Positions 34,286 to 43,740 of a stretch of DNA of 64,000 bases are shown in pieces. The translations under genes were made by a program, and so were the position numbers. The notes below the pieces were generated by a model. It had not been told where the DNA came from. It was given only the letters and a program-made list of their open reading frames with translations, and did not search any database. The DNA lies in the NCBI GenBank assembly GCA_011037195.1, contig JAAEAF010000193.1:186001-250000 (forward strand). The letters run 5' to 3'. This DNA comes from Triatoma infestans (taxonomy: Eukaryota; Arthropoda; Insecta; Hemiptera; Reduviidae). The first letter of the stretch is position 1; the number at the start of each line of letters is the position of its first letter.

Positions 34286-34842
34286 TCATGCCAAATACGC
34301 ACTTTTTTTTTTTTTTCTATATATATCTAAAACTGCAGCTAGGTGTCTAAGTGCAGCTAGTTTGTGTTGGGTGGGGTGGTTGGAATTGTGCGGTATGATA
34401 GCATCTGATGTAGTTGCTTTTCTGTATATTCCGTACTCTATTTTATGGTCGGTTCTTGTGAGTTTCATGTCTAAGAAGTTGAGGGTGTTGTTCGTTTCTT
34501 TTTAGTGTGTGTATTTATTTTCTGTTTATGTTGTAGGTACTGTACGATTTTGCCTTACGTCTATGTCGTTTTGCAATTATGAGGAATAAATCGTCCACGC
34601 ACGTGCATTAAAAACGTTACCCCGAACTCCTGTTTAGTTTGGGTACGTAACTTCCTCCCTGTTTTGTACAAATATTTTGATAGTATGGCCGATGTGGGGC
34701 GCCCATTCCCAGTCCGTGGTAGCGAGGTAGAACTTGTGTTAAACTCTATAAAATCTACAATAGTATTCAAAGTAGTTTTTAAAACTACTTTAGATTTAAC
34801 AATAAGTTCTACCTCGCTACCGACGGACTGGGAATGGGGCAC
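34286..34842 (-). pseudogene. Inverted, deleted copy of the Penelope-like reverse transcriptase
   Basis: Minus-strand frames repeat the right-half protein: GRPTSAILS at 34842-34561, and MKLTRTDHKIEYGIYRK plus HNSNHPTQHKLAALRH at 34468-34286. The latter then runs straight into 3' untranslated A-rich sequence. Frames are shifted between the blocks and the YVDD region is damaged, so it is non-functional. It is present because the element inserted as an inverted duplication. Confidence 0.75.
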
Positions 34843-35472
34843 CCCACATCGGCCATACTTTCAGAAATATTTATACAAAACAAGGAGGAAACTTACGTAC
34901 CCAAACTGAAAGAGGAGTTCGGGGTAACGTTTTATGCACGATACGTGGACGATTCATTCCTCATATTGCAAAACGACATAGACGTAGACAAAATAGTACA
35001 TTACCTTAACAACATAAACAAGAAAATAAAATTCACATACGAAAAAGAAACGAACAACACCCTCAACTTCTTGGACATGAAACTCACAAGAACCGACCAT
35101 AAAATAGAGTACGGAATATACAGAAAAGCAACTACATCGGATGCTATCATAACACACAATTCCAACCACCCCACCCAACACAAACTAGCAGCACTTAGAC
35201 ACCTAACGAACAGACTTAAATACACACCCCTCACACCCGCGAACCACGCACAAGAATTGCAGACAATCTACAAAATAGCTGAAAACAATGGGTACAATAC
35301 AAACATCGTTAATAAACTCCTCAAAAACGAACCACACCACCGAAATAGGACTGACAAAAAACAGCAGACAAATTCGCCACATTCACATATATTGGAAGCC
35401 ACACGTACAAACTCACCAATTTTTTCAAAAAACTGGCCATTAAGACATCCTTCCGGACAAACAACAAATTAG
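34783..35472 (+). pseudogene. Penelope-like reverse transcriptase, 5'-truncated
   Basis: The frame opens at the palindrome centre with NYFRFNNKFY, then DGLGMGHPTSAILSEIF (reverse transcriptase motif with GLxMG-x-PxSxIL) and FYARYVDDSFLIL (catalytic YVDD). FTYEKETNNTLNFLDMKLTR follows (the C-terminal FLD block of Penelope-like proteins). The N-terminal part of the reverse transcriptase is missing. Near 35365-35375 a frameshift moves the linker to the endonuclease into another frame, so the in-frame tail up to the stop at 35472 is not native. An ATG at 34834 lies inside the domain and is not a real start. Penelope-like proteins join reverse transcriptase and GIY-YIG in one polypeptide, so this and the next entry were one gene. 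Confidence 0.85.
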
Positions 35473-35846
35473 GCAAAAAACTCCGCACTCGTACCGAGCT
35501 CACTGACGTGTATGACAGCAGTGGGGTCTGCGAGTTGAAGTGCCCGGACTGTGACAACATTTACGTGGGGCAGACCGGCAGAAAAATCAAGGAACGATTT
35601 ACCGAACACATCAGATCATACAAATACAACAAAGTTGACTCAAATTACGCCAATCACCTAAACACTAACAAACACAAACCCGATGACATAACGACCACGA
35701 TGAAACTAATACACTCTGGCCACAAAGGACGACGACTTGACATAGTAGAACAACTCGAAATATATAAACGCAAGGCACAAAACTTAATAAATGAACAGAC
35801 AAAATTTGCCAGTGAACCATTATTCAGAACACTCTTCCCACAATAG
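35373..35846 (+). pseudogene. Penelope-like GIY-YIG endonuclease domain
   Basis: Frame after the shift: a linker with FFKKLAIKTSF, then SGVCELKCPDCDNIYVGQTGRKI, ERFTEHI, and further ANHLNTNKH. SGVCEL/NIYVGQTGR matches the GIY and YIG blocks (the GIY tyrosine appears as Cys in GVC), and the CxxC (CPDC) between them is typical for Penelope-like endonucleases. The domain runs to a stop at 35846. It would nick target DNA to prime reverse transcription. It is part of the same gene as the preceding entry; the frameshift near 35370 separates them. The domain itself has no internal stop, so it is relatively well preserved. Confidence 0.85.
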
Positions 35847-36531
35847 CAACAGAAACACAATTACACACGCAACAAATGTTCTTAAATAGATTTTAAGTTT
35901 AGGTTTAGTTTTAGTTTTAAATCTACTATTTATATATAAATTTACTAGTTTATTTAAAGTTTACTAGTTTAGATATATATATAGAAAAAAAAAAAAAGTG
36001 CGTATTTGGATGATGTATGTGAGTGATGATGTGATATGGTTTGTGGGATGCAGAATAAAAAACTTAATTATATAAAAAAACATAATTAGGTAATACATGA
36101 TTGCGAGGATGTGAGGTATGCGTGAAAAAGTGAAAGAATGACTGGAATTTCTTAATTCTTTGGAACTGAAAAAAATATCTTAATAAAAAATCGTTCAATT
36201 TTAAACGAATGAATGAATTTTAAATATTAGTTTAATCGTTGTTTAATTTATTTAAATTTATTTTGTGTATTTGCTTATATTATTCATATTTTGGTTAATT
36301 AATTGTAAAGTAAGTCTCCCTCCAACGACAGAGTTTAAAGAGTAAACCCCCACGTGTTGTGTCCACTGTAAAAAAATTTGCCCTTTAACAACCCAAACAC
36401 GTGTTTTCCCACCCATCTGGCCACATCCCTTTACTTAGTTTTAAGAGTTTAGCATTTTAAAAATACGTCTCAGTTAGTGTGAAACTAAGTTGTTCTGTGC
36501 AAGTCTGTGTTGTCACACTGTCTGAAAAACG

Positions 36532-36572
36532 CATCCTGAAGATGATGGGCGAACGCCCGAAACCGGTTGATG
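36532..36572 (+). ncRNA. Hammerhead-ribozyme-like motif, right terminal repeat
   Basis: CAUC, CUGAAGA, then UGAU inserted before GGGC/GCCC (stem II, loop GAAC), GAAAC-CG-GUU, GAUG. The cleavage triplet is GUU instead of GUC and the extra bases extend the core-stem II junction, so activity is doubtful. It is in sense orientation downstream of the coding region. Confidence 0.45.
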
Positions 36573-37029
36573 ATCACAAAATGAAGCAGGCTACCACGGA
36601 AAATGTCCTGATAATACCACCATGTCTGACATGAAGGTTTCGGTCAAAATCAATCAACCGGAAGTGCGACTTTACTGAATGTTTTTTTTTTTCTAGTTTT
36701 TCGCAATTTTCTCCTACTTGTTATCACTTTCATTAATTGATTATTTGGGGGGGGGTTGTAGGGGAACAATAAGTTTAGTTACCATTTCAATGTAATGTCT
36801 AGTATTTACCATCTCTATAAAATTAAACTGCGTATATTAAAGTATTGGTAGAGTTGCAAATTTGAATAAATCAGTTACCAAATATGCGAAACTCTGATCG
36901 CCGAATATGCGACAGAATAGGTTTTTGAGTTTTTCCGAATTTTCTAGCAACGAAAATATCATGCTATTCAACTTTTTCATTTGGAATATTTTTCCAAAAA
37001 AAAGAAAAGTTGATTTTAGATGATTCTTC

Positions 37030-37310
37030 TGCCAAGCGTGCCATGCCTCCTAAGAATCCAAACTTTACAATCTAAAATCCTTCGAACCATCGTCGTCAAT
37101 GCTAGTTTACTATCTGTCCAATCGTACCACATTCATAATGACCTCAATATTTTCCTTTCATTTTTGACTTAACCACAATTCGATATAAGAAATTCTACAA
37201 TACCTTAACACTGTAGTAACCCTCTTGTCCGTCGCTTCTCTTCCCAAACTCTCTCCGACAATCCTTCTAGACGTCTTAAGCGATAATAGCCTCGTGACGT
37301 TAATCTACTG
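37030..37310 (+). pseudogene. Jockey-type LINE fragment (C-terminal)
   Basis: Plus-strand frames show SKILRTIVVNASLL, SYHIHNDLNIF and, after a shift, RRFSSQTLSDNPSRRLKR. Jockey-group polyproteins have SK-x-LR-x-I-x-NAPW, IH-x-DL-x-I-P and P-x-RRL(K)R close to their C-terminus in this order. The frame is interrupted. It sits between two family A copies. Directly downstream, 'cctcgtgac' segments are repeated twice at short distance (about 37289 and 37322). Confidence 0.6.
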
Positions 37311-37529
37311 AGTGACAATGGCCTCGTGACATTAACTCGCTAGTTAATCTACCGAGTGAAGTTGTTTTTGCCGAGTGTTTTATCCCTAGGGTGGCTTCTC
37401 CACTCATTTATTATTTATATAAACCTACGATATTTATTAAAAATAAAGTATTAAAGTATTACTTAATAATACTTATATTTAAACCTAGTGTATTAATTGC
37501 AGAGTAAACTATTGCCGTTGTTAATGATA

Positions 37530-38466
37530 AAAAAAAAATCTGGTGTGAAACACTCACACAACTTTCTCTTACTCCTGTTCTCAAAATTATAATTGACAAA
37601 TGTTATAGTTTGTGTACCAAATATAACGAAATTCGTCGTAAACTGAAAAAGCTGTTCAGTATAAGCGCACTTGCGGCTTACAATTTTCTTAAAACTTAGA
37701 ATTTTGGCCATGTGTTTATTTCTAATTAATTTTGTTTGGATGATAGAATTGTATAATCAACTATGATACCACTTTAGGGAAAGCTGCAACCCCATCCCTC
37801 CCCTCAAACTGCCCTTACATGAATTTTTCTAGAGAAATGTCTTAAATAAAAGATCTTTGCAGATTAAAAGATCTTTGCATTTTTATTTTGTATACGAAGT
37901 TTCAAGAAAATCGTCGGAGCCATTTTTGAGAAAATCGCGAAAAAATGAAAGAATCATTTAGTAAAGTGTCAAAACAAACGCACTTCCGGTTATCTGATTT
38001 TTTCAAACTCGGAATTTCAACAACATATTTAATTCTAATTAACATTATTTAGATGTCAGAATTGTCTAATAAACTGAAATAGCACTTTAGATGGAAACCT
38101 AACCCCACCCCCTCCCCCAGAAGTGCCCTTAAATGAATTTTCCTGAAGAAATGTTTCAAATAAAAGTTGTAGCTCTTTGTATGTGTAGTTGATATATCAC
38201 ACCAGAATTATAATGAATATTTCACACCAGATTATTATTTTTACTTATAAATTCAATAAATATTTAATTGCTCTTGTTATAACAAGTTTAAAGAAAATCG
38301 TCGGAGCCATTTTTGAGAAAATCGCAAAAACGTATAAAAAAACAACTAGTAAAGTGGTGCTTCCGGTTGAGGAATTTTGACACATAACGCACCGTCAGAT
38401 CCCATGGTGATACCTAAACGTAATATCAAGTTTGAACTTTCTACGATGTTTCGTTTTTGAGCTATG

Positions 38467-38517
<51 letters not shown>

Positions 38518-38645
38518 CATTTGCTAAATACCACTTTTTTGGACTCAGGGGACCTCAAAACGGGTATTTCCGGTGAAAACTCCATATCGAAAATTTGACA
38601 CGATTACAATACTTCCTCTTAAACTAGGAGTAAGAGAAAGTAAAA
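37530..38645 (-). repeat. Family A full-length copy with 23-dinucleotide CA microsatellite
   Basis: Starts 'tctggtgtgaaacactcacacaac'/'tttctcttactcctg'. Module starts are at about 37670 (mutated), 37982 (ACTTCCGGT) and about 38359 (GCTTCCGGT). An extra segment at about 38196-38282 stretches the last spacing. A CA run lies at 38470-38514, then 'ggactcaggggacctcaaaa', 'tttccggtgaaaactcc', and the palindromic end 'cctcttaaactaggagtaagag', followed by A-rich DNA. Confidence 0.8.
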
Positions 38646-38960
38646 AAAATATATATAATTCTTCGGAATATGTGGCGTTAAATTTCATATGATACATGGG
38701 ATTGGCCCAAGGTTACTGGCACTCTCTTCTGGATTGCAATATTATCCACTCTACTACCTGCCAGGGTAGTTGGTTGTCCGCCACCATCTCTGTATTTATG
38801 TCAGGACAAATGATTAATACTTGAGGTTTTACAGAAAATTTATTATTGTATATATAATTGTATATTTACAGTAATAAGAGTGAGTCGTGTGAATATTTCA
38901 CACCAGATTATTATTTTTACTTATAAATTCAATAAATATTTAATTGCTCTTGGTTACTAA
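38646..38960 (+). repeat. Family A variant segment
   Basis: Similar to 3545-3770 and 43622-43740 ('actctcttctggattgcaat'). It ends in 'gtgtgaatatttcacaccag'. About 63 bp of it ('tatttcacaccagattatta' onward) recur at 38205-38282 in the preceding copy. Confidence 0.55.
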
Positions 38961-39765
38961 GTTTTAATAAACAGCTGATTACCATCCATATAGAGAGATT
39001 ATATTGAGAGTCATTATAGTGTTTATATTTAATATTATGACCAGAATGATAGAATCTTACAAAGTCAATAGATATTATAGTAAGAAGTAATTATATTCCT
39101 AAGGGGGAATGAGAGACCTGGCGGGAGGGAGGGAGGGAGGACGTTAAGGTGTACTGTCAAGGTATACCGGATTCCTGGAACAGTTTTTACTATTATTATA
39201 ATTATTATTATTGTTACCAAGGTTTTTTTTATTAACTTTGATTTTTTTTTTAATTTAACATAATTTATTGCATATGAAAGTTGTGTGACATAATTTTGGA
39301 AAGTAATAAATTCATTAATGTGAATTTTTATTTAGATAATATGGGGACATATAAGTTTAGGCTAGTTGTGAACTTGTCGTTGACGGAACTACTAATAGGT
39401 ATGGGATGGGACTACATGTCAACACAATGGCTTGTCCGGCTCATGAACCTCTTTATGCGTTGCTCAGTTTTCGGCAGTACTTCCGTTCGATCTGTACAAG
39501 TACAGAAAAAAATCTATTGCTAGGGGATAGGTAACTTTGAAAGATTTAAATATCTAGCGGATAAGTTGTTACGACGGGTAACAACATTATCCAGGAGATA
39601 GCACTGAAGGCTCACTGCGGCCACGAAATACAATCTTGGACTTCCAAAACATGAAAAAATCCGATTAGGGGCCTCAACAAACTCAAACGCATTAAAAGCC
39701 GCATCAATTAGCTTAATATCAGATGTGGATCATGTTCAATATTATTTCTTATGTAGACCTAAAAT
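38961..39765. other. Nothing recognised
   Basis: A GGGA repeat (39124-39140) and T runs near 39220-39253. An 80-codon open frame at 39281-39523 shows no domain. Confidence 0.35.
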
Positions 39766-40012
39766 TCTGGTGTAACGCTCACATAGTTTTTTTTTACTGC
39801 AATTTGCATAAGCTATAACTGATAATTCTCTTCAAACATATAATCCTTATTAGATTTAGTTGCCTTCAATTTACATGCATGGAAGAATCTAAAATTTAAA
39901 AAATGCCTTGTTGTGGAAAGCATCAGCTCCCATTTCGCTAAATTCCCCCAATGAATTTTTCTCGGAAAAAATCGCAGAAAACTGAAAAAAATCTTTACTG
40001 TTCAGTTAAGTT
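39765..40012 (-). repeat. Family A fragment
   Basis: 'attctggtgtaacgctcacatag', 'actgcaatttgcataagctataactgata', a C-rich tract near 39954, 'aatgaatttttctcgg'. One diverged module. Confidence 0.5.
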
Positions 40013-40014
40013 CA

Positions 40015-40260
40015 GTAAAGCTGGCAAGACTGCAATGGACAGGCCATGTCTTCAGTTTGAATGAAGAGGCAACCCTAATAAATGTGTTGAACCTGAAACC
40101 AGAGAAGAGCTGCAGGGTGCCCTAAATTACGATGGCTATATTATGGCTAGATCTCTTGTGATACGGAACTGATTGGTCGGCAATAGCGCCAGGCGAAAAC
40201 TTCTTGAGAAGGCCAAGACAGTAGTGGATTGTTGCGCTGAATTGTTACTTCCATACGAAC
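40015..40260 (+). pseudogene. LINE fragment: extreme C-terminus
   Basis: Plus frames: KLARLQWTGHVFSLNEEATLINVL, PEKSCRVPKLRWL, then in another frame RRKLLEKAKT. The order L-x-W-x-GHV-x-R, GRP-x-LRW and W-x-x-L/EAKT is the common C-terminal tail of many LINE polyproteins (R1/RTE-like and relatives). Several stops and shifts are present. It follows a family A fragment directly. Confidence 0.6.
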
Positions 40261-41150
40261 TTCTCATGTGATATAAGGACCCTACCAATAAATGCTAAGA
40301 AAACCCGAGTATATCTTACTGAAGGGCGATATGAACGGAACCTCCATCTAGCGAAGAGAAGCAGAATTATATCAATAAAATACTGCAAAACGTTCATGCG
40401 GAGCTGTACTATCGATCAGGTGCTGTATGGATAGAGAAGGAGAGCTTACTAATTTAACATTATACGTATTACTCATATTACCTCTATATATGTATGTTCA
40501 GTTCTCGAATGAGGCAAAGTTCAAGGGCCAAGTGTATTTGGGACAAGTTTCATTTCATTACGTCACATTACTCATTTTAATATAACACAAAATAAACACA
40601 AGGACAAGCCGGAGGAATCGAACTCACAAGAACACGCCTCTAATGAAATTAAGCGACTAGGACGTCTTCTTATTTCAAGGATTGATTTTATATGAAAGGA
40701 AGTCTACGGATTGCCCCTGAATATTATAAATTTCTTCTTATCATTTTGAATATCGTTCTCAAGATCATACAAATCTGATTTATAACATACACGATTTTTT
40801 TAATATTTTATTTCTCAACTATAATTCAAAAATCTCTTTTAATCAAATGCTTATTTGATTCTGACTTTATTATAAGTTTGACCCAGTGTTTGGTGGTTTG
40901 ACCCAGTTATTTTATTAACTCCGTCCGTATTTCGCCCACATCTTCTTTAACATTCGTTACCTTGACAACAAAAAAGTAATATAATAAATCGTCTTAAAGT
41001 CTAATTTTATACTAATAACTTGCTAACCCATAGAAGTATTATGGTTAACACAGATTCAGCAACAAAACACATCATTCAATTTAATACCCTACTTTGCGTT
41101 GCAGTGCACTGAAAGGAAAGAAAGAAAAAATGTTTTTAACTGAAAATCTT
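40261..41150. other. Mostly unassigned; Penelope-type scrap near 40880-40960
   Basis: The minus strand of 40921-40955 reads UUAAAGAAGAU..GGGCGAAAUAC, which resembles the decayed hammerhead-type segment at 4925-5035; the flanking 'tttgacccagt' is duplicated at 40878 and 40897. Otherwise nothing is recognised. Confidence 0.35.
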
Positions 41151-41153
41151 TTT

Positions 41154-42215
41154 TTATTGTAAAGCTAGTGAATGGACTACATTTTTTGTTTGTCCGTTAT
41201 CTGCATAAACATAAAGATCAGATGGCTTACCGACTCTGGAGCATACGATATTAAGGAGAAGCCCATGAGAGAAGCATTCGTTTTCTAAATTCAAACCGCA
41301 CACTTGCAAAGTTTGTTCCTGCGCTTTATTGATAGTCATAGCGAACGCAAGGCGTATAGGAAATTGAAGTCGTTTGAACTCGAACGCCATATCTGTCGGG
41401 AAGAGTGGTATTCGTGGAAGTACGTCACTTTATGAGCTCAAATGAGAATTATTGCTTCAATTAGATTATTTATCAATTTTTTAACCACTAATCGTGTACC
41501 ACTGCATAACTTTGGCTGATTGATGTTTCGGAGTAATGTAATTGGCACGCCAATTTCAAATTTAGAATGTGAGGCGGTAATCCGGGAACATCGAGTGAAT
41601 TGAGAAATTCCGTTGGAAAATTCACTACTTCACTCTGGTCCCTCACGGAGTCAATGGATTTGTGTGTCACTGTTTCACCTGCGATTCTGTTTAGAATGAT
41701 GTTGTTCATATCGAGTACGTCGACATTTTTAGCCGCTAGAATAGCTCTTCCGTTTAACCATGCGTGATTTTGATAATTTGTTTCGATGCTTTGTAATACC
41801 TTGTCTACTAATTGTTCTTTTGAATGTACAATGTTGCAGAAATTAGATGGGAAGGTGATTTTTCCCGTTTCCGGATTTGTAGGAGCAGTGCCGTTACCGA
41901 GTTCGAGTAATTGTCTTGAAAATACGGCAGCTGTTGGATCGTTTTGAAGTTGAACTCTCATATTCATTGTTAAATGATTTTTTATTTTTCCGGGATCCAA
42001 AGAGTTGAATATTTCAAGCAGGCATGCATTCATCAGCTGGTGTTGAGCGAGGTATCACTGGAAGCGTTTGCCTGAAGTCACCGGATAGTAACACCAATGT
42101 TCCACCAAATGGAACATGATTACTTCGCAAGTCTTTCAATGTATGGTCTAGAGCGCGCCACCTGTTTGCAACGCGTCTGAGTCTGTCTATTTCTGCCAAC
42201 CTCACGAAACGCTCG
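41154..42215 (-). pseudogene. Helitron-type Pif1-like helicase, C-terminal part, broken
   Basis: Minus strand, three frames in order. First, [41 protein letters not shown] (about 42160-42030), with the Pif1 GDFRQ motif. Then a 41488-42033 block with TMNMRVQLQNDP, LNGRAILAAKN and FLNSLDVPGLPPHILNLK. Last, at 41154-41390, MAFEFKRLQFPIRLAFAMTINKAQEQT and IVCSRVGKPSDLYVYA. This is the C-terminal half of the helicase domain of Helitron (and Pif1-derived) proteins. In motif V the usual GQ of NKAQGQT is EQ, and ACSRVG is VCSRVG. Frameshifts lie at about 42030 and 41390-41488. The Rep nuclease part and the N-terminal helicase motifs (Walker A) are missing. I could not identify a Helitron terminus (hairpin plus CTRR). 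Confidence 0.85.
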
Positions 42216-42620
42216 AAATTTCCCGTTTCCGTGGGATCTTCGGAGTAAAAAGTATATACAAACACTCTTATATAGAAATGCAACGTTGTGTAAAAATTTT
42301 AAGTCAATCCATCGACACTTTTCGAGTTTTGCGGCCACAAATATACGGATGCTGAATTTATATATATATAGATGTTCTAATCATATCTGGCTTAAATCTA
42401 TTGTAAATGATGTGTTTGTTGTCGGCCGGTTGAAAAGAGTTATTTTTTATAGAGAGTTCGGACATATATAATACAAATATAAAATATCTCCAAATGTTTT
42501 GATAATTTATGTAATTTGATGTACATATCACAGTCACAAATAACCAAGATATTGCTACAAAATCATTTACACAACAGACCACTCCTCCTACCATACACCG
42601 CATCAGCAACTTCGTAAATC
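42216..42620. other. Nothing recognised beyond the helicase breakpoint
   Basis: AT-rich. The helicase similarity stops abruptly near 42215, and the upstream frame ([15 protein letters not shown]) does not resemble the expected helicase sequence, so the breakpoint is probably there. Confidence 0.35.
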
Positions 42621-42624
42621 CTCG

Positions 42625-42940
42625 TATATTGCAATCGTGTCAAATTTTCTGCATTGACTTTTTCACCGGAAATATATATTTTGTGGTCCCCTGGTTCGAA
42701 AAAAAATATTTTTAGCGTATGGTCAAGACTATGGGTGGTATGTGCGTGTGTGTGTGTGAACAAAATATCTCAAAAAATGAAAAATCGCAGGAAGCTCAAA
42801 CTTTGTATTCCGTTTACATACTATCGCCGTATCTAAACGATAAACTAAACGTAAACTAAACGAAACATATCCATCGATAACCATCATTAGATGCCCATAA
42901 AGTCGCGGGGCCAACGACGCTTTAGTCATCTTTGAGGATT
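42625..42940 (+). repeat. Family A starting half
   Basis: 'gcaatcgtgtcaaattttctgc', 'caccggaaatata', 'gtggtcccctggttcgaaaaa', TG run near 42744-42758, 'aacaaaatatctcaaaaa', 'cgcaggaagctcaaactttg', 'tattccgtttacatac', ending in 'acccggaagtgaa'. It runs straight into the LINE fragment. Confidence 0.65.
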
Positions 42941-43221
42941 ACCCGGAAGTGAATGTGAAGAGAGAAGAATATGAACAAGAGGTCTTTAGGATAGAGGGTG
43001 AGACAGTTATGGAATTTGAGATATTTAAATTTTTTGCTTGGACGTGTATGAATGGAATCATTAGGCCAGTACGGATTGTTTTGCTCGAAACATAAAAAGA
43101 AGCATGGACGATACTGCCTACAGTTTTGAAATCACTGTTGAGATTACTTTGTTTTTGCAGTTCCAAAAAGTTCTAGTCCATAATTCCCAAATTGGAGCGA
43201 AGCAGTAAGGTATAAAGTCGT

Positions 43222-43426
43222 GGTGGTAGTTGGTTCCGAAGAGCTAGAAAACATCACAGACATTTTCCGTGGTCTTCATTCTGTGATCACATACACACCT
43301 AGTATGTAAACTGAATTTGCTCTGTGCTGTCACACTGTGTGACAAACGCATCCTGAACATGGGCGAACGCCCGAAACCGGTCGATGACCACAAAATGAAG
43401 CAGGCTACCACGGAAAATGTCTCTGA
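43222..43426. mobile_element. 205-bp mini Penelope-like foldback with 11-bp target duplication
   Basis: Flanked by tataaagtcgt at 43211-43221 and 43427-43437. The left end has the Penelope tail ('ggtagttggttccgaagagc') and a shortened left arm ('cagacattttccgtggtcttcattctgtgatcac'); the right arm has the complete terminal repeat ending 'cacggaaaatgtctctga'. It is the smallest member of this group in the window and lacks any coding sequence. Confidence 0.75.
43349..43386 (+). ncRNA. Hammerhead-like motif, mutated core
   Basis: CAUC, CUGAACA (expected CUGANGA; invariant G replaced by C), U, GGGC/GCCC with GAAC loop, GAAAC-CG-GUC, GAUG. Everything except the one core base is kept; this substitution should abolish cleavage. 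Confidence 0.5.
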
Positions 43427-43621
43427 TATAAAGTCGTCTTTCATTTTATAGACTATGACTAAACGAGAGTATTTTCTCTCGGTTTGAGGACGTTTGACAA
43501 GAAGGTCTGAAACGTTGGTTTAAAGAAATTCGTTTATGTATTGTATGGGGGTTCAAGTCAGTCATTCGTCTAAGTAAATCCTACAATAACGAACGATGGT
43601 TTACAGGTGATATAAAAGTAT

Positions 43622-43740
43622 TTTAGATAGTTCTGAGGATTTGGCGTTACATTTCATATATTATATGGAATTGGAGCAATGTTATTGGCACTCTTTTCTG
43701 GACTGCAATGTAATCAATCATTGCACTACCTAGTTATTAA
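43622..43740 (+). repeat. Family A variant segment
   Basis: Shares 'tctgaggatttggcgttacatttcatat' and 'ggcactcttttctggactgcaat' with 38660-38760 and 3545-3640. Confidence 0.5.

Larger units (their letters stand above)
33655..36611 (+). mobile_element. Penelope-like retroelement, palindromic copy with 12-bp target duplication
   Basis: Bounded by taataccaccat at 33643-33654 and 36612-36623. The element is a large palindrome centred near 34780. The right half (34781-36611) carries truncated reverse transcriptase, GIY-YIG endonuclease and a terminal repeat; the left half (33655-34780) is its inverted copy with about 750 bp deleted, including all of the endonuclease. The left junction of this deletion is near 34332. 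The left end has an extra ~35 bp tail (33655-33692) not mirrored on the right. Inverted or partial duplicates with a short tail are known for Penelope-like elements. Coding is 5'-truncated at the palindrome centre and frameshifted, so the copy is dead. Confidence 0.85.
33465..37015 (+). repeat. Family A copy split by the Penelope-like element
   Basis: The left part (33465-33654) keeps 'ttttcgaaattgagttttcatgg', 'ggtgccctgagt' and 'aggtaataccaccat'; the right part (36612-37015) resumes with 'taataccaccat', 'gtctgacatgaaggtttcggtc', ACCGGAAGT at 36659 and one module with a G10 tract near 36748. The repeated 12 bases are the target duplication of the inserted element. Confidence 0.8.
42942..43565 (-). 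pseudogene. Jockey-like LINE fragment interrupted by a mini-Penelope element
   Basis: The minus strand aligns block by block with the LINE at 56830-57560: 'aaaccaacg(c/t)ttcag', 'cttcttgtcaaacg', 'tgggaattatggactagaac' and the downstream 'cctcttgttcatattct'. Peptide traces such as SSKTIRTGLMIPFIHVQA correspond to the N-x-T-I-x-x-DL-x-IP block near the C-terminus of Jockey-type proteins. There are many stops. The 205-bp element at 43222-43426 splits it with a clean target duplication. Confidence 0.55.

Noticed and set aside
39281..39523. 80-codon open frame as a gene
   Set aside because: No recognisable domain, no related frame nearby, and no splice context that could be supported by eye.
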